In this document: positions 54,003 through 63,166 of the stretch, in pieces
How positions within the stretch are numbered: the stretch's first letter is position 1
How the letters are laid out: each line of letters opens with the position of its first letter
DNA from: JALHNI01 sp044226365
GTDB taxonomy: Bacteria; Acidobacteriota; Terriglobia; Bryobacterales; Bryobacteraceae
Direction of reading: 5' to 3'
Assembly: GCA_044226365.1 (NCBI GenBank)
Contig: JBGAHE010000005.1
Span: 68,505-132,504 of the forward strand
DNA: 64,000 bases
Notes under the pieces: generated by a model
Database searches by the model: none
What the model was told of the DNA's origin: nothing
Seen by the model: the letters and a program-made list of their open reading frames with translations, nothing else
Made by a program: the position numbers and the translations under genes

Positions 54003-56741
54003 GTGAAGATTCAGTGGCTTATCCTGACGATTTTGGCCGGCGCGCTCGGCGCTGAGGCGGAAAGCGTCGTGAGTGGGGTGATTCGCGACACGCGCCAACA
54101 GGGCGTTGGCGGACTCACCGTGGCAATTGTGAAGCCGGACACCGGCGCCCGGCAGACGGCGACCACCGCTCCCACCGGCAGCTTCCGGGTGACGGGTCTG
54201 GCGCCCGGCGCCTACCGCGTGCAGACCGAGCGGGGCAGCACCAAGCTCGACTTCGGCCTGGAAGTCGTCCAGAACGATCAGGTAATCGACCTCGGCACAC
54301 TGATTGTCGGTGATGCCCCCCCGCCGCCCGCCGCCGCGCCCAAGACACCGGCCGCCACCCCGGACGCCCCTCAGCCCATCGACCCCGTCCATGAAGAAGT
54401 CACCGTGACCGCGCGCCGCGTCGAGGAAACCGCGCAAAGCGTGCCGATCGCCCTCAGCGTCATCAGCGGCCAGGCCGTCGAGCAACAAGGCGCTTTCAAC
54501 GTGATTCGCTTGAAGGAACTCGTGCCCTCGCTGCAGTTCTACACGTCGAATCCCCGCAATTCGGCCGTCAACATTCGCGGCTTGGGCTCTCCCTTCGGTT
54601 TGACGAATGACGGTATCGAGCCTGGCGTCGGCTTCTACGTCGATGGTGTGTTCTACGCCCGTCCCGCGGCGGCCACGCTCGACTTCATCGACATCGAGCG
54701 CATGGAAGTGCTGCGCGGCCCGCAGGGCACGCTGTTCGGCAAGAACACCACCGCCGGCGCCATTAACATCACCACCCGCCGGCCCACCTTCTCCCCCGAA
54801 ACCAACGTCGAGCTGAGCTACGGCAACATCGGCTTCCTGCAGGCCAAAGCCTCCCTCAGCGGCCCCCTCGGGCGCAGGCTCGCGGGCCGCCTGTCGTTCT
54901 CCGGCACCCAGCGCGACGGCCAGTTGCGCAACACGCGCACCGGCGACACCACCAACGACCTCAATAACCAGGGCGTCCGCGGACAACTGCTCTTCATCGG
55001 CTCCGACAAATTCACCATCCTCGCCACCGCGGACTATTCGCGGCAGCGCCCCAACGGCTACGCGCAGGTAATTGCCGGCGTCGCCCCGACGCTGCGCGCG
55101 GCCAATCGCCAGTGGCCGGCCATCGCCGCTGACCTGAAATACGTCCCGCCCAGCTACAACGCCTTCGATCGTCTGGTGGATACCGATACGCCCTGGCGCT
55201 CCACCCAGGACATGGCCGGCGCGTCTATCCAGTTCGATTGGAACCGCGGCCCGGGCACGCTCACCGCGATCACCGCCTGGCGCTATTGGGATTGGCAACC
55301 CTCCAACGACCGTGACTTTACGGCCCTGCCCATCACCACCATCTCCGCCGCCCCCTCCAAGCATCACCAGTGGACGCAGGAAGTGCGCTACGCCGCCACG
55401 CTGAGCTCGCGCGTGAACTTCGTCGCCGGCACGTTCTTCTTCGGTCAGAACCTGAAGCCCTCACCCTTTCACAAGCAGGAACAAGGTTCCGCCGCCTGGC
55501 GCTATCTGCTCGCCCCGAGCGCGGCCGCGGCCACGCCGGGCCTGCTCGACGGCTACGGCCAGAACATCAAGTTCAACTTCGACACCTTCAGTGCGGCCGG
55601 CTTCGGTCAGGTGGAGTTCAACGTCACGCGCCGACTGCGCCTCACGCCGGGCTTGCGCTACAACTACGACAAAAAGGACCTCGACTACAACCAGTCCGTC
55701 TACGGCGGCCTCCAGACCACGGATCCCGCTCTGATCGCCCTCCAACGCTCCGTGCTTTCGCCCCTCGTCTATCAGGCGCACGTAGCGGACAACAACGTCT
55801 CCGGCAACATCACCGCCGCCTATCAGGTTTCCGAAGGCATCAACGCCTATGCCACCTATGCGACAGGCTTCAAGTCCGTTGGCCTGAACCTGGGCGGCGT
55901 GCCCACCGACGCGGCCGGGGTGCCGGTGGCTTCGGCCGCGCTGGTGCGTCCGGAAGACGTCCGCAACGTGGAGATCGGAATCAAGACGCAGCCGTTCGCC
56001 GGCGTCACAGCGAACTTCGCCGCCTTCAACACCGGGACGAAAGACTTCCAAACGCAGGTGGTGAACGCGCAGGTGGGCGTGCTGCGCGGCTATCTGGCCA
56101 ATGCGGAGAAAGTGCGCGTGCGCGGCGTTGAGTTCGACGGCACGGCGAAGTTCGGTGAAGACTGGTCTTTCTACGCCGCCGCCGCTTACACCGATGGCCG
56201 CTACATCTCTTTCCGCGACGCTCCGCCGCCGGTGGAAGACACTGGTGGTCCGCAGGCCAAGGACATCTCGGGCTCCATCCTGCCGGGCATCTCGAAGTGG
56301 GCCGGTTCGTTCGGCGGCGAGTGGACCCGTCCCGCCACCGTGATGGGCCGCTACGGCCACTTTTTCGTCGGCGTGGATGCCAGCTTCCGCTCCAACTTCT
56401 CCTCTAGCCCGTCCTATTCGAAGTACCTGGTGGCGAATGGCTATGCGCTGCTGAACCCGCGGGTGGGTTTCCGTTCGAACGAGAAATGGTCGCTCACGCT
56501 GTGGGCCCGTAATCTCACCGGCAGCAACTACTACGAACTGATGTCCGTCGCGCCCGGTAACTCGGGCCTCTACGTCGGCCTGCCCGGCGACCGGCGCACG
56601 TTCGGCCTCACCCTACGCAAGACCTTCGCGGAAAAGACGGCCCCCACCCGCTCGGCGAAGCCCACGCGGGCTCAAGTGAAGCCCAGCGTCGATCCGACCC
56701 TAGAGAGAGAAGCCGCTACGCCGGAGCGCGCCGTTCAGTAA
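54003..56741 (+). CDS. TonB-dependent receptor (siderophore/organic-ligand type) with N-terminal regulatory domain
   Basis: 912 residues. After a signal peptide (MKIQWLILTILAGALGAEA) come a short CarboxypepD_reg-like sandwich (SGVIRDTRQQGVGGLTVAI to about 100), a Pro/Ala linker and a TonB box region EEVTVTARRVEETAQSVPIALSVI. The plug (VNIRGLGS; GVGFYVDGVFYARPAAATLDFIDIERMEVLRGPQGTLFGKNT) and a barrel follow. The plug motifs are those of the proteobacterial-style receptors, unlike the two Oar-like receptors in this window. The C-terminus after the last strand (LTLRKTF) carries about 35 extra charged residues, unusual for a barrel. GGAG precedes the GTG start. Substrate unknown. Confidence 0.9.
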   Translation: MKIQWLILTILAGALGAEAESVVSGVIRDTRQQGVGGLTVAIVKPDTGARQTATTAPTGSFRVTGLAPGAYRVQTERGSTKLDFGLEVVQNDQVIDLGTLIVGDAPPPPAAAPKTPAATPDAPQPIDPVHEEVTVTARRVEETAQSVPIALSVISGQAVEQQGAFNVIRLKELVPSLQFYTSNPRNSAVNIRGLGSPFGLTNDGIEPGVGFYVDGVFYARPAAATLDFIDIERMEVLRGPQGTLFGKNTTAGAINITTRRPTFSPETNVELSYGNIGFLQAKASLSGPLGRRLAGRLSFSGTQRDGQLRNTRTGDTTNDLNNQGVRGQLLFIGSDKFTILATADYSRQRPNGYAQVIAGVAPTLRAANRQWPAIAADLKYVPPSYNAFDRLVDTDTPWRSTQDMAGASIQFDWNRGPGTLTAITAWRYWDWQPSNDRDFTALPITTISAAPSKHHQWTQEVRYAATLSSRVNFVAGTFFFGQNLKPSPFHKQEQGSAAWRYLLAPSAAAATPGLLDGYGQNIKFNFDTFSAAGFGQVEFNVTRRLRLTPGLRYNYDKKDLDYNQSVYGGLQTTDPALIALQRSVLSPLVYQAHVADNNVSGNITAAYQVSEGINAYATYATGFKSVGLNLGGVPTDAAGVPVASAALVRPEDVRNVEIGIKTQPFAGVTANFAAFNTGTKDFQTQVVNAQVGVLRGYLANAEKVRVRGVEFDGTAKFGEDWSFYAAAAYTDGRYISFRDAPPPVEDTGGPQAKDISGSILPGISKWAGSFGGEWTRPATVMGRYGHFFVGVDASFRSNFSSSPSYSKYLVANGYALLNPRVGFRSNEKWSLTLWARNLTGSNYYELMSVAPGNSGLYVGLPGDRRTFGLTLRKTFAEKTAPTRSAKPTRAQVKPSVDPTLEREAATPERAVQ

Positions 56742-57622
56742 CCGAGATGCTTCAGCTTCTCCGGGTTACGCACAATGTAGAGCGCCTGAATCACGCCGTC
56801 GACGATCTCGAAAGCCGCAGTCTGCGCCGGCCCTTCCGGCGTATCCACCACCATACCGGGCAGGCCGTTGATGGTTGCGAAGCGCAGTTGATAGCCTTCC
56901 TGCCAACCCTTGTGCGCAACGCCGATCAGGAAACGCGCGGCGCGATCGGCGCCGTCCAGGACATTCAGCGCCGCCGCCACCTTGCCGCCTCCGTCGGTCA
57001 TCAGGCGGACGTCGCTGGCCAAAAGTTGCACCAGCCCTGCGAGGTCGCCGGAACGCGTCGCCGTCACAAAGGCGGTCAGTAGGGCGACATGCTGGTCGCT
57101 GTTTGGGGCACTCAACCCCCGCGGACGAGCTTCCCGAACGTGCGCGCGGGCTCGCGCCGCCAGTTGACGGCAGGCGGCCTCGCTCCGCTCCAGCGCCTCG
57201 GCGACCTCGGCAAAGGAGAAGTCAAACACCTCGTGCAGCAGGAACGCCGCGCGTTCCAGTGGCGAAAGCCGATCGAGTGTCAGCAGCAGCGCCACCGACA
57301 GATCCTCGGCCAGTTCGGTCTGCCGGTCCGGTGTCAGCGCCGCGGTATCGATGACAGGTTCAGGGAGCCAGGGTCCCACATATTCCTCCCGCTTCGCCCG
57401 AGCTGACGTCAGCAGATCCAGGCAGATCCGCGAGGTAGTCGTCATGAGAAAGGCTCGCGGATCGGTCACGCGGGTCCGCTCCGCCGCATGCCAGCGCAGA
57501 TAGGCCTCTTGCACCGCATCCTCGGCTTCGCTCATCGACCCCAACATGCGATAGGCCAGCCCCTTCAACCGCGGCCGATGCGGCTCGAAACTCTCGGCCG
57601 GACTTAGCGCGTCGTCCGTCAT
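56735..57622 (-). CDS. ECF sigma factor, SigJ type with SnoaL-like C-terminal domain
   Basis: 295 residues. Sigma region 2 is visible (FEPHRPRLKGLAYRMLGSMSEAEDAVQEAYLRW), then region 4 (LSPLERAAFLLHEVFDFSFAEVAEALERSEAACRQLAARARAHVR). A C-terminal SnoaL-like fold of about 110 residues follows (LLTAFVTATRSGDLAGLVQLLASDVRLMTDGGGK and onward), which defines the SigJ (ECF41) group; there this extension replaces an anti-sigma factor. The ATG overlaps the stop of the upstream carboxymuconolactone-decarboxylase-like gene, matching the known genetic link between ECF41 sigma factors and such genes. A longer upstream frame is rejected. Confidence 0.93.
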   Translation of the reverse strand: MTDDALSPAESFEPHRPRLKGLAYRMLGSMSEAEDAVQEAYLRWHAAERTRVTDPRAFLMTTTSRICLDLLTSARAKREEYVGPWLPEPVIDTAALTPDRQTELAEDLSVALLLTLDRLSPLERAAFLLHEVFDFSFAEVAEALERSEAACRQLAARARAHVREARPRGLSAPNSDQHVALLTAFVTATRSGDLAGLVQLLASDVRLMTDGGGKVAAALNVLDGADRAARFLIGVAHKGWQEGYQLRFATINGLPGMVVDTPEGPAQTAAFEIVDGVIQALYIVRNPEKLKHLGY

Positions 57623-58167
57623 ACCGGTTGCGTCGGCCCCTCCAGACGAACCGGCTGACCGGCGACCACCACCCGCTCGCAAGCTTGCCCATGCCCCAGC
57701 GCATACTTCACCGTCGGATACAGCCGCGCCGCCGTGATGGCGAACGCCAGACTTACCAATGCGCGCCGTCCCCAGCGCCGCACAATCTCGTCGCGCAGCT
57801 CGCCGGCCGGCTCATGACCCAGAGTCGCGAGAGTAAACCGCCACACCAGCGCTACCCCCTCCGGCATCTCCTCCGGACGATCCTCCAGCACCGCGCGCAG
57901 CACCTCCGGCTTCACGCCCGCCCGCTCGGCCATTCGCACCGCCAACTGCGTGCACGGCCCGCAGTCCTCCTGTCGCACCGCCGTGATGCCCGCCGCGCAC
58001 CAAGCCTCCATCGGCACATCGCGCCGGAACTGGCCCAGCGCGGTCACGCGAGAAAACAGCCAGGCCGCCTTCGGACTCACTTCGTTGATCTCACGCAAAT
58101 AGCTCGCATCGTAGTCCCACTCGCGTTCGAACTTCGCAATTGCTTTTCGCAAAAACCATTTGATCAT
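57619..58167 (-). CDS. Carboxymuconolactone decarboxylase/AhpD-like protein
   Basis: 182 residues. EDCGPCTQLAVRMAERAGV contains the Cys-x-x-Cys pair of AhpD-like peroxidase or disulfide-reductase members, and LVSLAFAITAARLYPTVKYALGHGQAC forms the closing helices. In ECF41 systems a COE (carboxymuconolactone decarboxylase, oxidoreductase or epimerase) gene is the usual target of the sigma factor. The ATG has AGGA upstream and begins a clear domain start (MIKWFLRKAIAKFERE). It overlaps the sigma factor gene by 4 bp. Confidence 0.85.
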   Translation of the reverse strand: MIKWFLRKAIAKFEREWDYDASYLREINEVSPKAAWLFSRVTALGQFRRDVPMEAWCAAGITAVRQEDCGPCTQLAVRMAERAGVKPEVLRAVLEDRPEEMPEGVALVWRFTLATLGHEPAGELRDEIVRRWGRRALVSLAFAITAARLYPTVKYALGHGQACERVVVAGQPVRLEGPTQPV

Positions 58168-58259
58168 GGCGTAATTTCCTGTCTCCACCGATGAGACGGA
58201 ATAGCCGGCCGCGGTGTGACAGGCTCCGGACGAATAAAATAGAGGCACTCGGAGGTAGT

Positions 58260-60944
58260 GTGCGAAGGCCACGTTTCTTGTTCTGGCTGGCTTGCCCGGT
58301 GTTGGCATTCCAGACTTACTTTCCCCCTCAATCCGGACTCGCGCGGCCCGGCATGCATCATGCCCATGCCACCGGACGTTTCGTCACCTCGACTGGCGAA
58401 CCGGTGGCCGGCGTCATCGTGCAAGTCTACGCCGGCCGGATGATCTCCCCGCCGGTCGCCTCCACCGAATCTGGCGCCGACGGCCGCTTCGTGCTGAGCG
58501 ACATCCATACTCGCTACCAGCCCGAGCTTCGCTATTTTCCGCCCGAAGAATGGCTCGCGGGACGTCTGGCGCTGACGGCGGAGAGCGGTGCCGGCGAGGA
58601 TCTGGGCGACATCAGACTTGAGTCCGACGCAGTCCTCCGAACGTCCGTCGAGCTAGTGGGCGGCCCACCCCTCGACCCGAAAACCGATCCCCTCGTTCTC
58701 GTTGCGCGCGGCGGACAGTTGGGCGAACGGCTGGTAGCGAAGAAAGCGAACGGTTATAAAGTCTTTCGCCAAATCCCCTGGGATGAGGCACAGATCCAAG
58801 TCGAAATCTTTACGGGCGGACGCGGAGAACGATACACCGCCCCCATCCACCTCCAGCGCGGCCAGCGCGATCGACTGCTCAAACTTCGCGTTCTGCGAGA
58901 CACTCTCGCCCACACCAATTCGTATGAAGCCATCGGTAAGTTAGAAATTGAGGAAGGCCGTCTTCCGCCCTTCCGACAGGAGAAGCTTTTCCATACCGAG
59001 GGGCGGCTGCTGGCGCCCGATGGCAGCGCCATTTCCGACGCCCTGATCTCTCCCGTTCCGGATTGGGGTCTGCCAGCCCCCCACCTGTTTTTTTCGCCAG
59101 ACGCCGATGGCCGTTTTCGCCTGGACTACCGCGCCGACAAATGCCGGTCGATCTGGCTGCTCCACACCGAGCGTGGCTTGCCACTCCAGCGCAACGCCGA
59201 TAGCACCCCGATCGAGGACTGCCAACAGCCGCGTGATTGGGCCATCGAGAATGTCACCCGTCTTCCGATCCAGATTGCGGGAATCGACGCTCGTCAGGCG
59301 CGCGCCTATTGGTGGAATGACTCGCTCGGTTGGCACGCGTTTTCGTCGCTCCATCCCTGGATGAATCTGAGCGGCTACGAGGATGTGAGCGTCAAGATCG
59401 AAGCGGACGGCTACCTGCCGCTGTACCGTCAGGTCAAGCTCCCACGGGTCGACGCCAAAGAGAAAACGCTCCCAACGCTGCCGCCGCTGGCGGTCAGCTT
59501 CACCGACTCAGGCCGACGGGAACTGCGCGTCACCGGACACGGCAAACCTCTGGCCGGTGCGCTGGTCGACGTCGAACTGATCACCGACCTCGCCAGTAAC
59601 CGGCGACGCTTGCTGAAAACCTATCGCACGCCCGCCAACGGCCAGTTGCGGCTTACCGGCGGCAGCGACTCTCTGGTGGAGGTATTCGTTTATGCGGACG
59701 CTTATGAACCCGCCCGGGCCATCTGGAGCCCGGGCCAACCTCTGACCCTCGCCCTCGTCCCTCGGAACGCGACTCTCTCGTTCGCCCCGTCCACCTCGCT
59801 TGCCGTCGCCCGCGTTCGCCCCGTCCACGCACCGCAAGCGGTCCGCACGGTTTGGCTCCAGCGTCCGGGCTCGGAGACCCTCGCACTCGGCGCCGACACC
59901 TACGACATCACCTGGTACGGGCGCGACGGTTCCGTGGCTGGCTACCAGCGCGTTTCCCTCATCAGTGGCCAAAAGAAAACGCTCGATCTGAGCCTTGACC
60001 AACGACCGCAGCTCACCATTCTTCATCACGACGGCGACTGGAACATTCAAGTCTCCACCGCCGCACCTCCCGGGGCGGTGCTGAACTTCACCAGCCGCAG
60101 CGTCGTCAGCGGGCCACTCGGATTACGCGATGTGCCAGCGGTCCTTAAGCGCAAAACCTCCACCGAAACCGTCTTCCTGCTTTCGAGCGCCGGTCCGGTG
60201 CATGTAGAAGCCCGCCGTGGTCGGTCTCGCCTCAGCCTATGGCGCGACGTGTCCGTCCAGCCCGGCGAGGCGCTCATCCTCACCCTTCCGAAGGACCGGG
60301 GCTCCATCGCCGGCGCCATGCGCACCTACGAACAAGGACCGGGCAGCGCCCACGGCTATGCCGAACCACGCCTGCAACTGATCGCCAGGCGCGCCGACGA
60401 GTGGTCCGTTTCCTCCTACACCCCAGGTAGCAGTTCCGGCTTTGTTCTGCACGACATCCCCCCCGGCGAGTATTACCTCAATCAGCATCTGATCGGCGAA
60501 CCGAAGACTTATCGCGACGGCAACTTCATCGCCACCTACACCTCCCCCCTTGACGCTTGGGGCGGCATCCCCGTATCAGTGAAGCAGAGCGAAACCACAG
60601 AACTCCGCGACTTCATCGACTACCCCTTTCAGCCCCTCTCCGTCGAAGTGCGCGATGCCCAAGGCGCACCGCTCCGCCATGCCACCCTCCGCGTGCGCGA
60701 TCGCCTCTCGGACTCCTGGCGCCTCATCCAGGAGAATCCCAACTACCTCAGCGAGGCCGCCCACGCCATCCCGTATCCGCCCGCCGTCCGAATTGACCAG
60801 GGCCGTGCGACGCTACCGCAGATCCGGGCCGGCTGGCTTGAGTTGTCCGTAGAACTGGATAACGCCGGGGGCTACGCCTTCGTCGCCCCCTTGCCTGAGA
60901 AAGGCCCCCTTCGCTTACAACTTCCCGCCCGCCCCCAACGCTGA
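58260..60944 (+). CDS. Large secreted multi-domain carboxypeptidase-regulatory-like protein
   Basis: 894 residues from the GTG that follows GGAGG; the longer frame starts inside the divergent promoter region. A signal sequence (FLFWLACPVLAFQ) precedes many short beta-sandwich units with the G-x-V/L-x-D/P...G-x-F/Y pattern: ATGRFVTSTGEPVAGVIVQVYAG; EGRLLAPDGSAISDALISPVPDW with DADGRFRLDYRA; GSIAGAMRTY with SGFVLHDIPPGEYYLNQHL; VEVRDAQGAPLRHATLRVRD. There is no catalytic motif. It probably sits at the cell surface or in the periplasm as a binding or structural protein. Family members are plentiful in Acidobacteria. Confidence 0.7.
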   Translation: MRRPRFLFWLACPVLAFQTYFPPQSGLARPGMHHAHATGRFVTSTGEPVAGVIVQVYAGRMISPPVASTESGADGRFVLSDIHTRYQPELRYFPPEEWLAGRLALTAESGAGEDLGDIRLESDAVLRTSVELVGGPPLDPKTDPLVLVARGGQLGERLVAKKANGYKVFRQIPWDEAQIQVEIFTGGRGERYTAPIHLQRGQRDRLLKLRVLRDTLAHTNSYEAIGKLEIEEGRLPPFRQEKLFHTEGRLLAPDGSAISDALISPVPDWGLPAPHLFFSPDADGRFRLDYRADKCRSIWLLHTERGLPLQRNADSTPIEDCQQPRDWAIENVTRLPIQIAGIDARQARAYWWNDSLGWHAFSSLHPWMNLSGYEDVSVKIEADGYLPLYRQVKLPRVDAKEKTLPTLPPLAVSFTDSGRRELRVTGHGKPLAGALVDVELITDLASNRRRLLKTYRTPANGQLRLTGGSDSLVEVFVYADAYEPARAIWSPGQPLTLALVPRNATLSFAPSTSLAVARVRPVHAPQAVRTVWLQRPGSETLALGADTYDITWYGRDGSVAGYQRVSLISGQKKTLDLSLDQRPQLTILHHDGDWNIQVSTAAPPGAVLNFTSRSVVSGPLGLRDVPAVLKRKTSTETVFLLSSAGPVHVEARRGRSRLSLWRDVSVQPGEALILTLPKDRGSIAGAMRTYEQGPGSAHGYAEPRLQLIARRADEWSVSSYTPGSSSGFVLHDIPPGEYYLNQHLIGEPKTYRDGNFIATYTSPLDAWGGIPVSVKQSETTELRDFIDYPFQPLSVEVRDAQGAPLRHATLRVRDRLSDSWRLIQENPNYLSEAAHAIPYPPAVRIDQGRATLPQIRAGWLELSVELDNAGGYAFVAPLPEKGPLRLQLPARPQR

Positions 60945-61076
60945 GCGAATTGGTGGATTACCACCGCCCTGGTGCATGTCCACCTGACCCGCGGCGAAGA
61001 CGCACCTTTGTTATCAGCCAGTTAAACATGGCCACCCGATTGCATATCAGAACGGCGTACGCGGAAGGAGATAGAC

Positions 61077-61619
61077 ATGAACAAGATGTGGATCAGCACG
61101 GCTTTGGTGGCTTTCGGAGTGCAAGCCGCCGCGTGGGCGCAGGCTTACCCTCCCCAGGACCCCAACTATTACCCCGACGATCGCCAATACACCACGGCCC
61201 CCAACAGCCCTTACGACGGCCAATATGGCCGCAATCCGGCCTATAGCCAGGGCTACGACCCGAATTACGATCCGAACTACGGCGGTAGCTACGGGCCGAA
61301 CTACGGCCCCAACTACGACCCGAGTTACGGCTACACCGCCCCGCCCCCGCCGCCGCCTCCCGCCTACGCCTACTCGCGGCCTCCGATGCCCGGACCGGGC
61401 TACCTCTGGGTGGACGGCTACTGGGGCTTCTACGGAGGCCGTTATGCCTGGAACCGCGGCTACTGGCGTCAGCCACCCTACGTCGGCGGCTACTGGGTCG
61501 CGCCGCGCTATAGCGGCGGGCGCTTCTTCGCCGGCTTCTGGGCTGGCCCCCGCGGCGGCTACGGCCGGGGCCCGGTGTACCGCGCCCCTTATGGTCGTGG
61601 GTTCCATGGCCGGCGCTAA
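61077..61619 (+). CDS. Secreted Tyr/Pro/Gly-rich WXXGXW repeat protein
   Basis: 180 residues. Signal peptide MNKMWISTALVAFGVQAAAWA, then a region of Asp-Pro-Asn-Tyr and Gly-Pro-Asn-Tyr short repeats (about 22-85), a PPPPPPP run, and a C-terminal part with WVDGYW, WNRGYW and YVGGYWV repeats of the WXXGXW family, ending in a Gly/Arg-rich tail. Such proteins are exported and often surface associated; their role is unclear. GGAG lies 7 nt before the ATG. Confidence 0.8.
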   Translation: MNKMWISTALVAFGVQAAAWAQAYPPQDPNYYPDDRQYTTAPNSPYDGQYGRNPAYSQGYDPNYDPNYGGSYGPNYGPNYDPSYGYTAPPPPPPPAYAYSRPPMPGPGYLWVDGYWGFYGGRYAWNRGYWRQPPYVGGYWVAPRYSGGRFFAGFWAGPRGGYGRGPVYRAPYGRGFHGRR

Positions 61620-61637
61620 CGCTTCGCTCCATGGCCT

Positions 61638-61665
61638 ACCGGCCCGCGCGACAACGCGGGCCGGT
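61638..61665 (+). terminator. 11-bp hairpin between convergent genes
   Basis: ACCGGCCCGCG and CGCGGGCCGGT pair perfectly around a 6-nt loop, 18 bp after the WXXGXW gene and 13 bp before the end of the sulfatase gene. It could serve both directions; the following T-run is weak (GTTTG). Confidence 0.6.
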
Positions 61666-61677
61666 GGACGTTTGTGA

Positions 61678-63132
61678 CTACCCCTCGTCCCGATACTGCA
61701 CCTTCAGCCGCACCAACTCCCGCTCCAATTGCTTCGTCACGCCCGCCATCCCCGGCTGCCCATAAAGATTCCGCCGCTCATCAGGATCCTGCCGTAAGTC
61801 GAACAGCTCCCACGAGGGCGGCCGGTCGCCGTAATAGTGGATCAGCTTGTGCGTCCGCGTCCGCACGCCGCGATGCGGCGGCACGCGATGCGGCGTCAGG
61901 TATTGGAACGTCGGGTCGGCGTGCGCCTCCTTGCCCTTCCCCTGCAACTCCGCCCAGGAGTTCTCGTAGTAGGCGTAGTACACCGATTGCCGCCAGTCGC
62001 GCGGCGTCTTCCCTTCCAGAAGCGGCCGCAACGACCGGCCCTGCATCGATGGCGCCGGACGCACGCCCGCGTAATCCAGCATCGTCGGCGCAAAGTCGAT
62101 GTTCACCGTCATCGCGTCATTCACCGCGCCCCGACGCCCACCGGGCGCGCGCACCAGCAACGGCACGCGCAGTGACGGCTCGTACATGAACCGTTTGTCG
62201 TACCAGCCGTGGTCGCCCACAAAGAAGCCGTTGTCCGACGTATAAATGATCAGCGTATTGTCCATCTGGCCGGTCTGCTCCAGATGCCCAAACACGCGCC
62301 CGAGGTTCTCGTCCACCGCCGCGATCGCCCCGTAGTAATCCTTCACGAAACGCTGATAAAGCCACTGCTTCTTTGCTTTCTCATCCAAGTCCTTCGGCAG
62401 TTCCGGATAGTCGGGCGCCAGCGACAGATCGAAGCGCATGTCCTCGGCTTCGCGCGCCATCTTGCGCGTCGCGTAGTCGTCATCGTACGTCGGCGGCGTG
62501 GGGATCTCCACGTCGTCATAGAGATGAGCGAACCGCGGTGGCGGCTGAAACGGACGATGCGGCGCCTTGTGCTGATACACGAGGCAGAACGGCTTCTCCG
62601 ACGGCTGCTTCAGGAACTCGAGCGCAAAGTCGGTGGTCAGGTCCGTGGCATAACCTTCGTACTTTTTGCGCTTCCCCTGCTCGATGAACTCCGGATTGAA
62701 GTAGAGACCTTGGCCCGGCAGAATTCGCCAAGTGTCGAAACCCACCGGATCATGCGACAGATGCCACTTGCCGACGATTCCCGTTCGATAGCCCGCGGCC
62801 TGCAGCATCTGCGGATAGGTCGCCAGCTTCGTGTTGATGTGCTCTTCGTGCCCCTTCAATTCGGAGTTGCCGCGGATGCCATGCAGATGCGAGTAGCACC
62901 CGGTGAGGATCGTCGCGCGGCTGGGCGCGCACAGCGAGTTCGTCACAAAGGCATTGGTAAAGAGCGTGCCCTCGCGCGCCAGCCGGTCCAGATTCGGCGT
63001 CTTTACCAGACGATTGCCATAGCAGCCCAGATGGGCCGCGGCATGATCGTCGGTCATGATGAAGAGGAGGTTGGGGCGGGGTCGCGGGCCGGCTGCCGCC
63101 GTGGCCGCCAGAAAAGTGCGTCGGGTCACCAT
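61678..63132 (-). CDS. Secreted sulfatase (arylsulfatase type)
   Basis: 484 residues. A twin-Arg-like start (MVTRRTFLAATAAAG) suggests Tat export. Metal-binding NLLFIMTDDH is at 21-30 and the sulfatase signature C68-A-P-S-R is in SLCAPSRATILTG, where Cys is converted to formylglycine by an FGE or anSME enzyme. GKWHLS, APHRPF and the SDNGFFVGDHG metal site complete the active centre. It hydrolyses sulfate esters of sugars or aromatic compounds. Its length and the late TPHRVPPHRGVRTRTHKLI match family S1 sulfatases acting on glycans. No carbohydrate-degradation gene is adjacent. Confidence 0.93.
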   Translation of the reverse strand: MVTRRTFLAATAAAGPRPRPNLLFIMTDDHAAAHLGCYGNRLVKTPNLDRLAREGTLFTNAFVTNSLCAPSRATILTGCYSHLHGIRGNSELKGHEEHINTKLATYPQMLQAAGYRTGIVGKWHLSHDPVGFDTWRILPGQGLYFNPEFIEQGKRKKYEGYATDLTTDFALEFLKQPSEKPFCLVYQHKAPHRPFQPPPRFAHLYDDVEIPTPPTYDDDYATRKMAREAEDMRFDLSLAPDYPELPKDLDEKAKKQWLYQRFVKDYYGAIAAVDENLGRVFGHLEQTGQMDNTLIIYTSDNGFFVGDHGWYDKRFMYEPSLRVPLLVRAPGGRRGAVNDAMTVNIDFAPTMLDYAGVRPAPSMQGRSLRPLLEGKTPRDWRQSVYYAYYENSWAELQGKGKEAHADPTFQYLTPHRVPPHRGVRTRTHKLIHYYGDRPPSWELFDLRQDPDERRNLYGQPGMAGVTKQLERELVRLKVQYRDEG

Positions 63133-63166
63133 GCAGGCAAGCTGATGGTATCACCCGTCTCGGACG

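Noticed and set aside
61225..61677. 150-residue frame overlapping the WXXGXW protein gene
   Set aside because: Thr/Arg/Ala-rich shadow of the repeat-containing gene, with no start signal.
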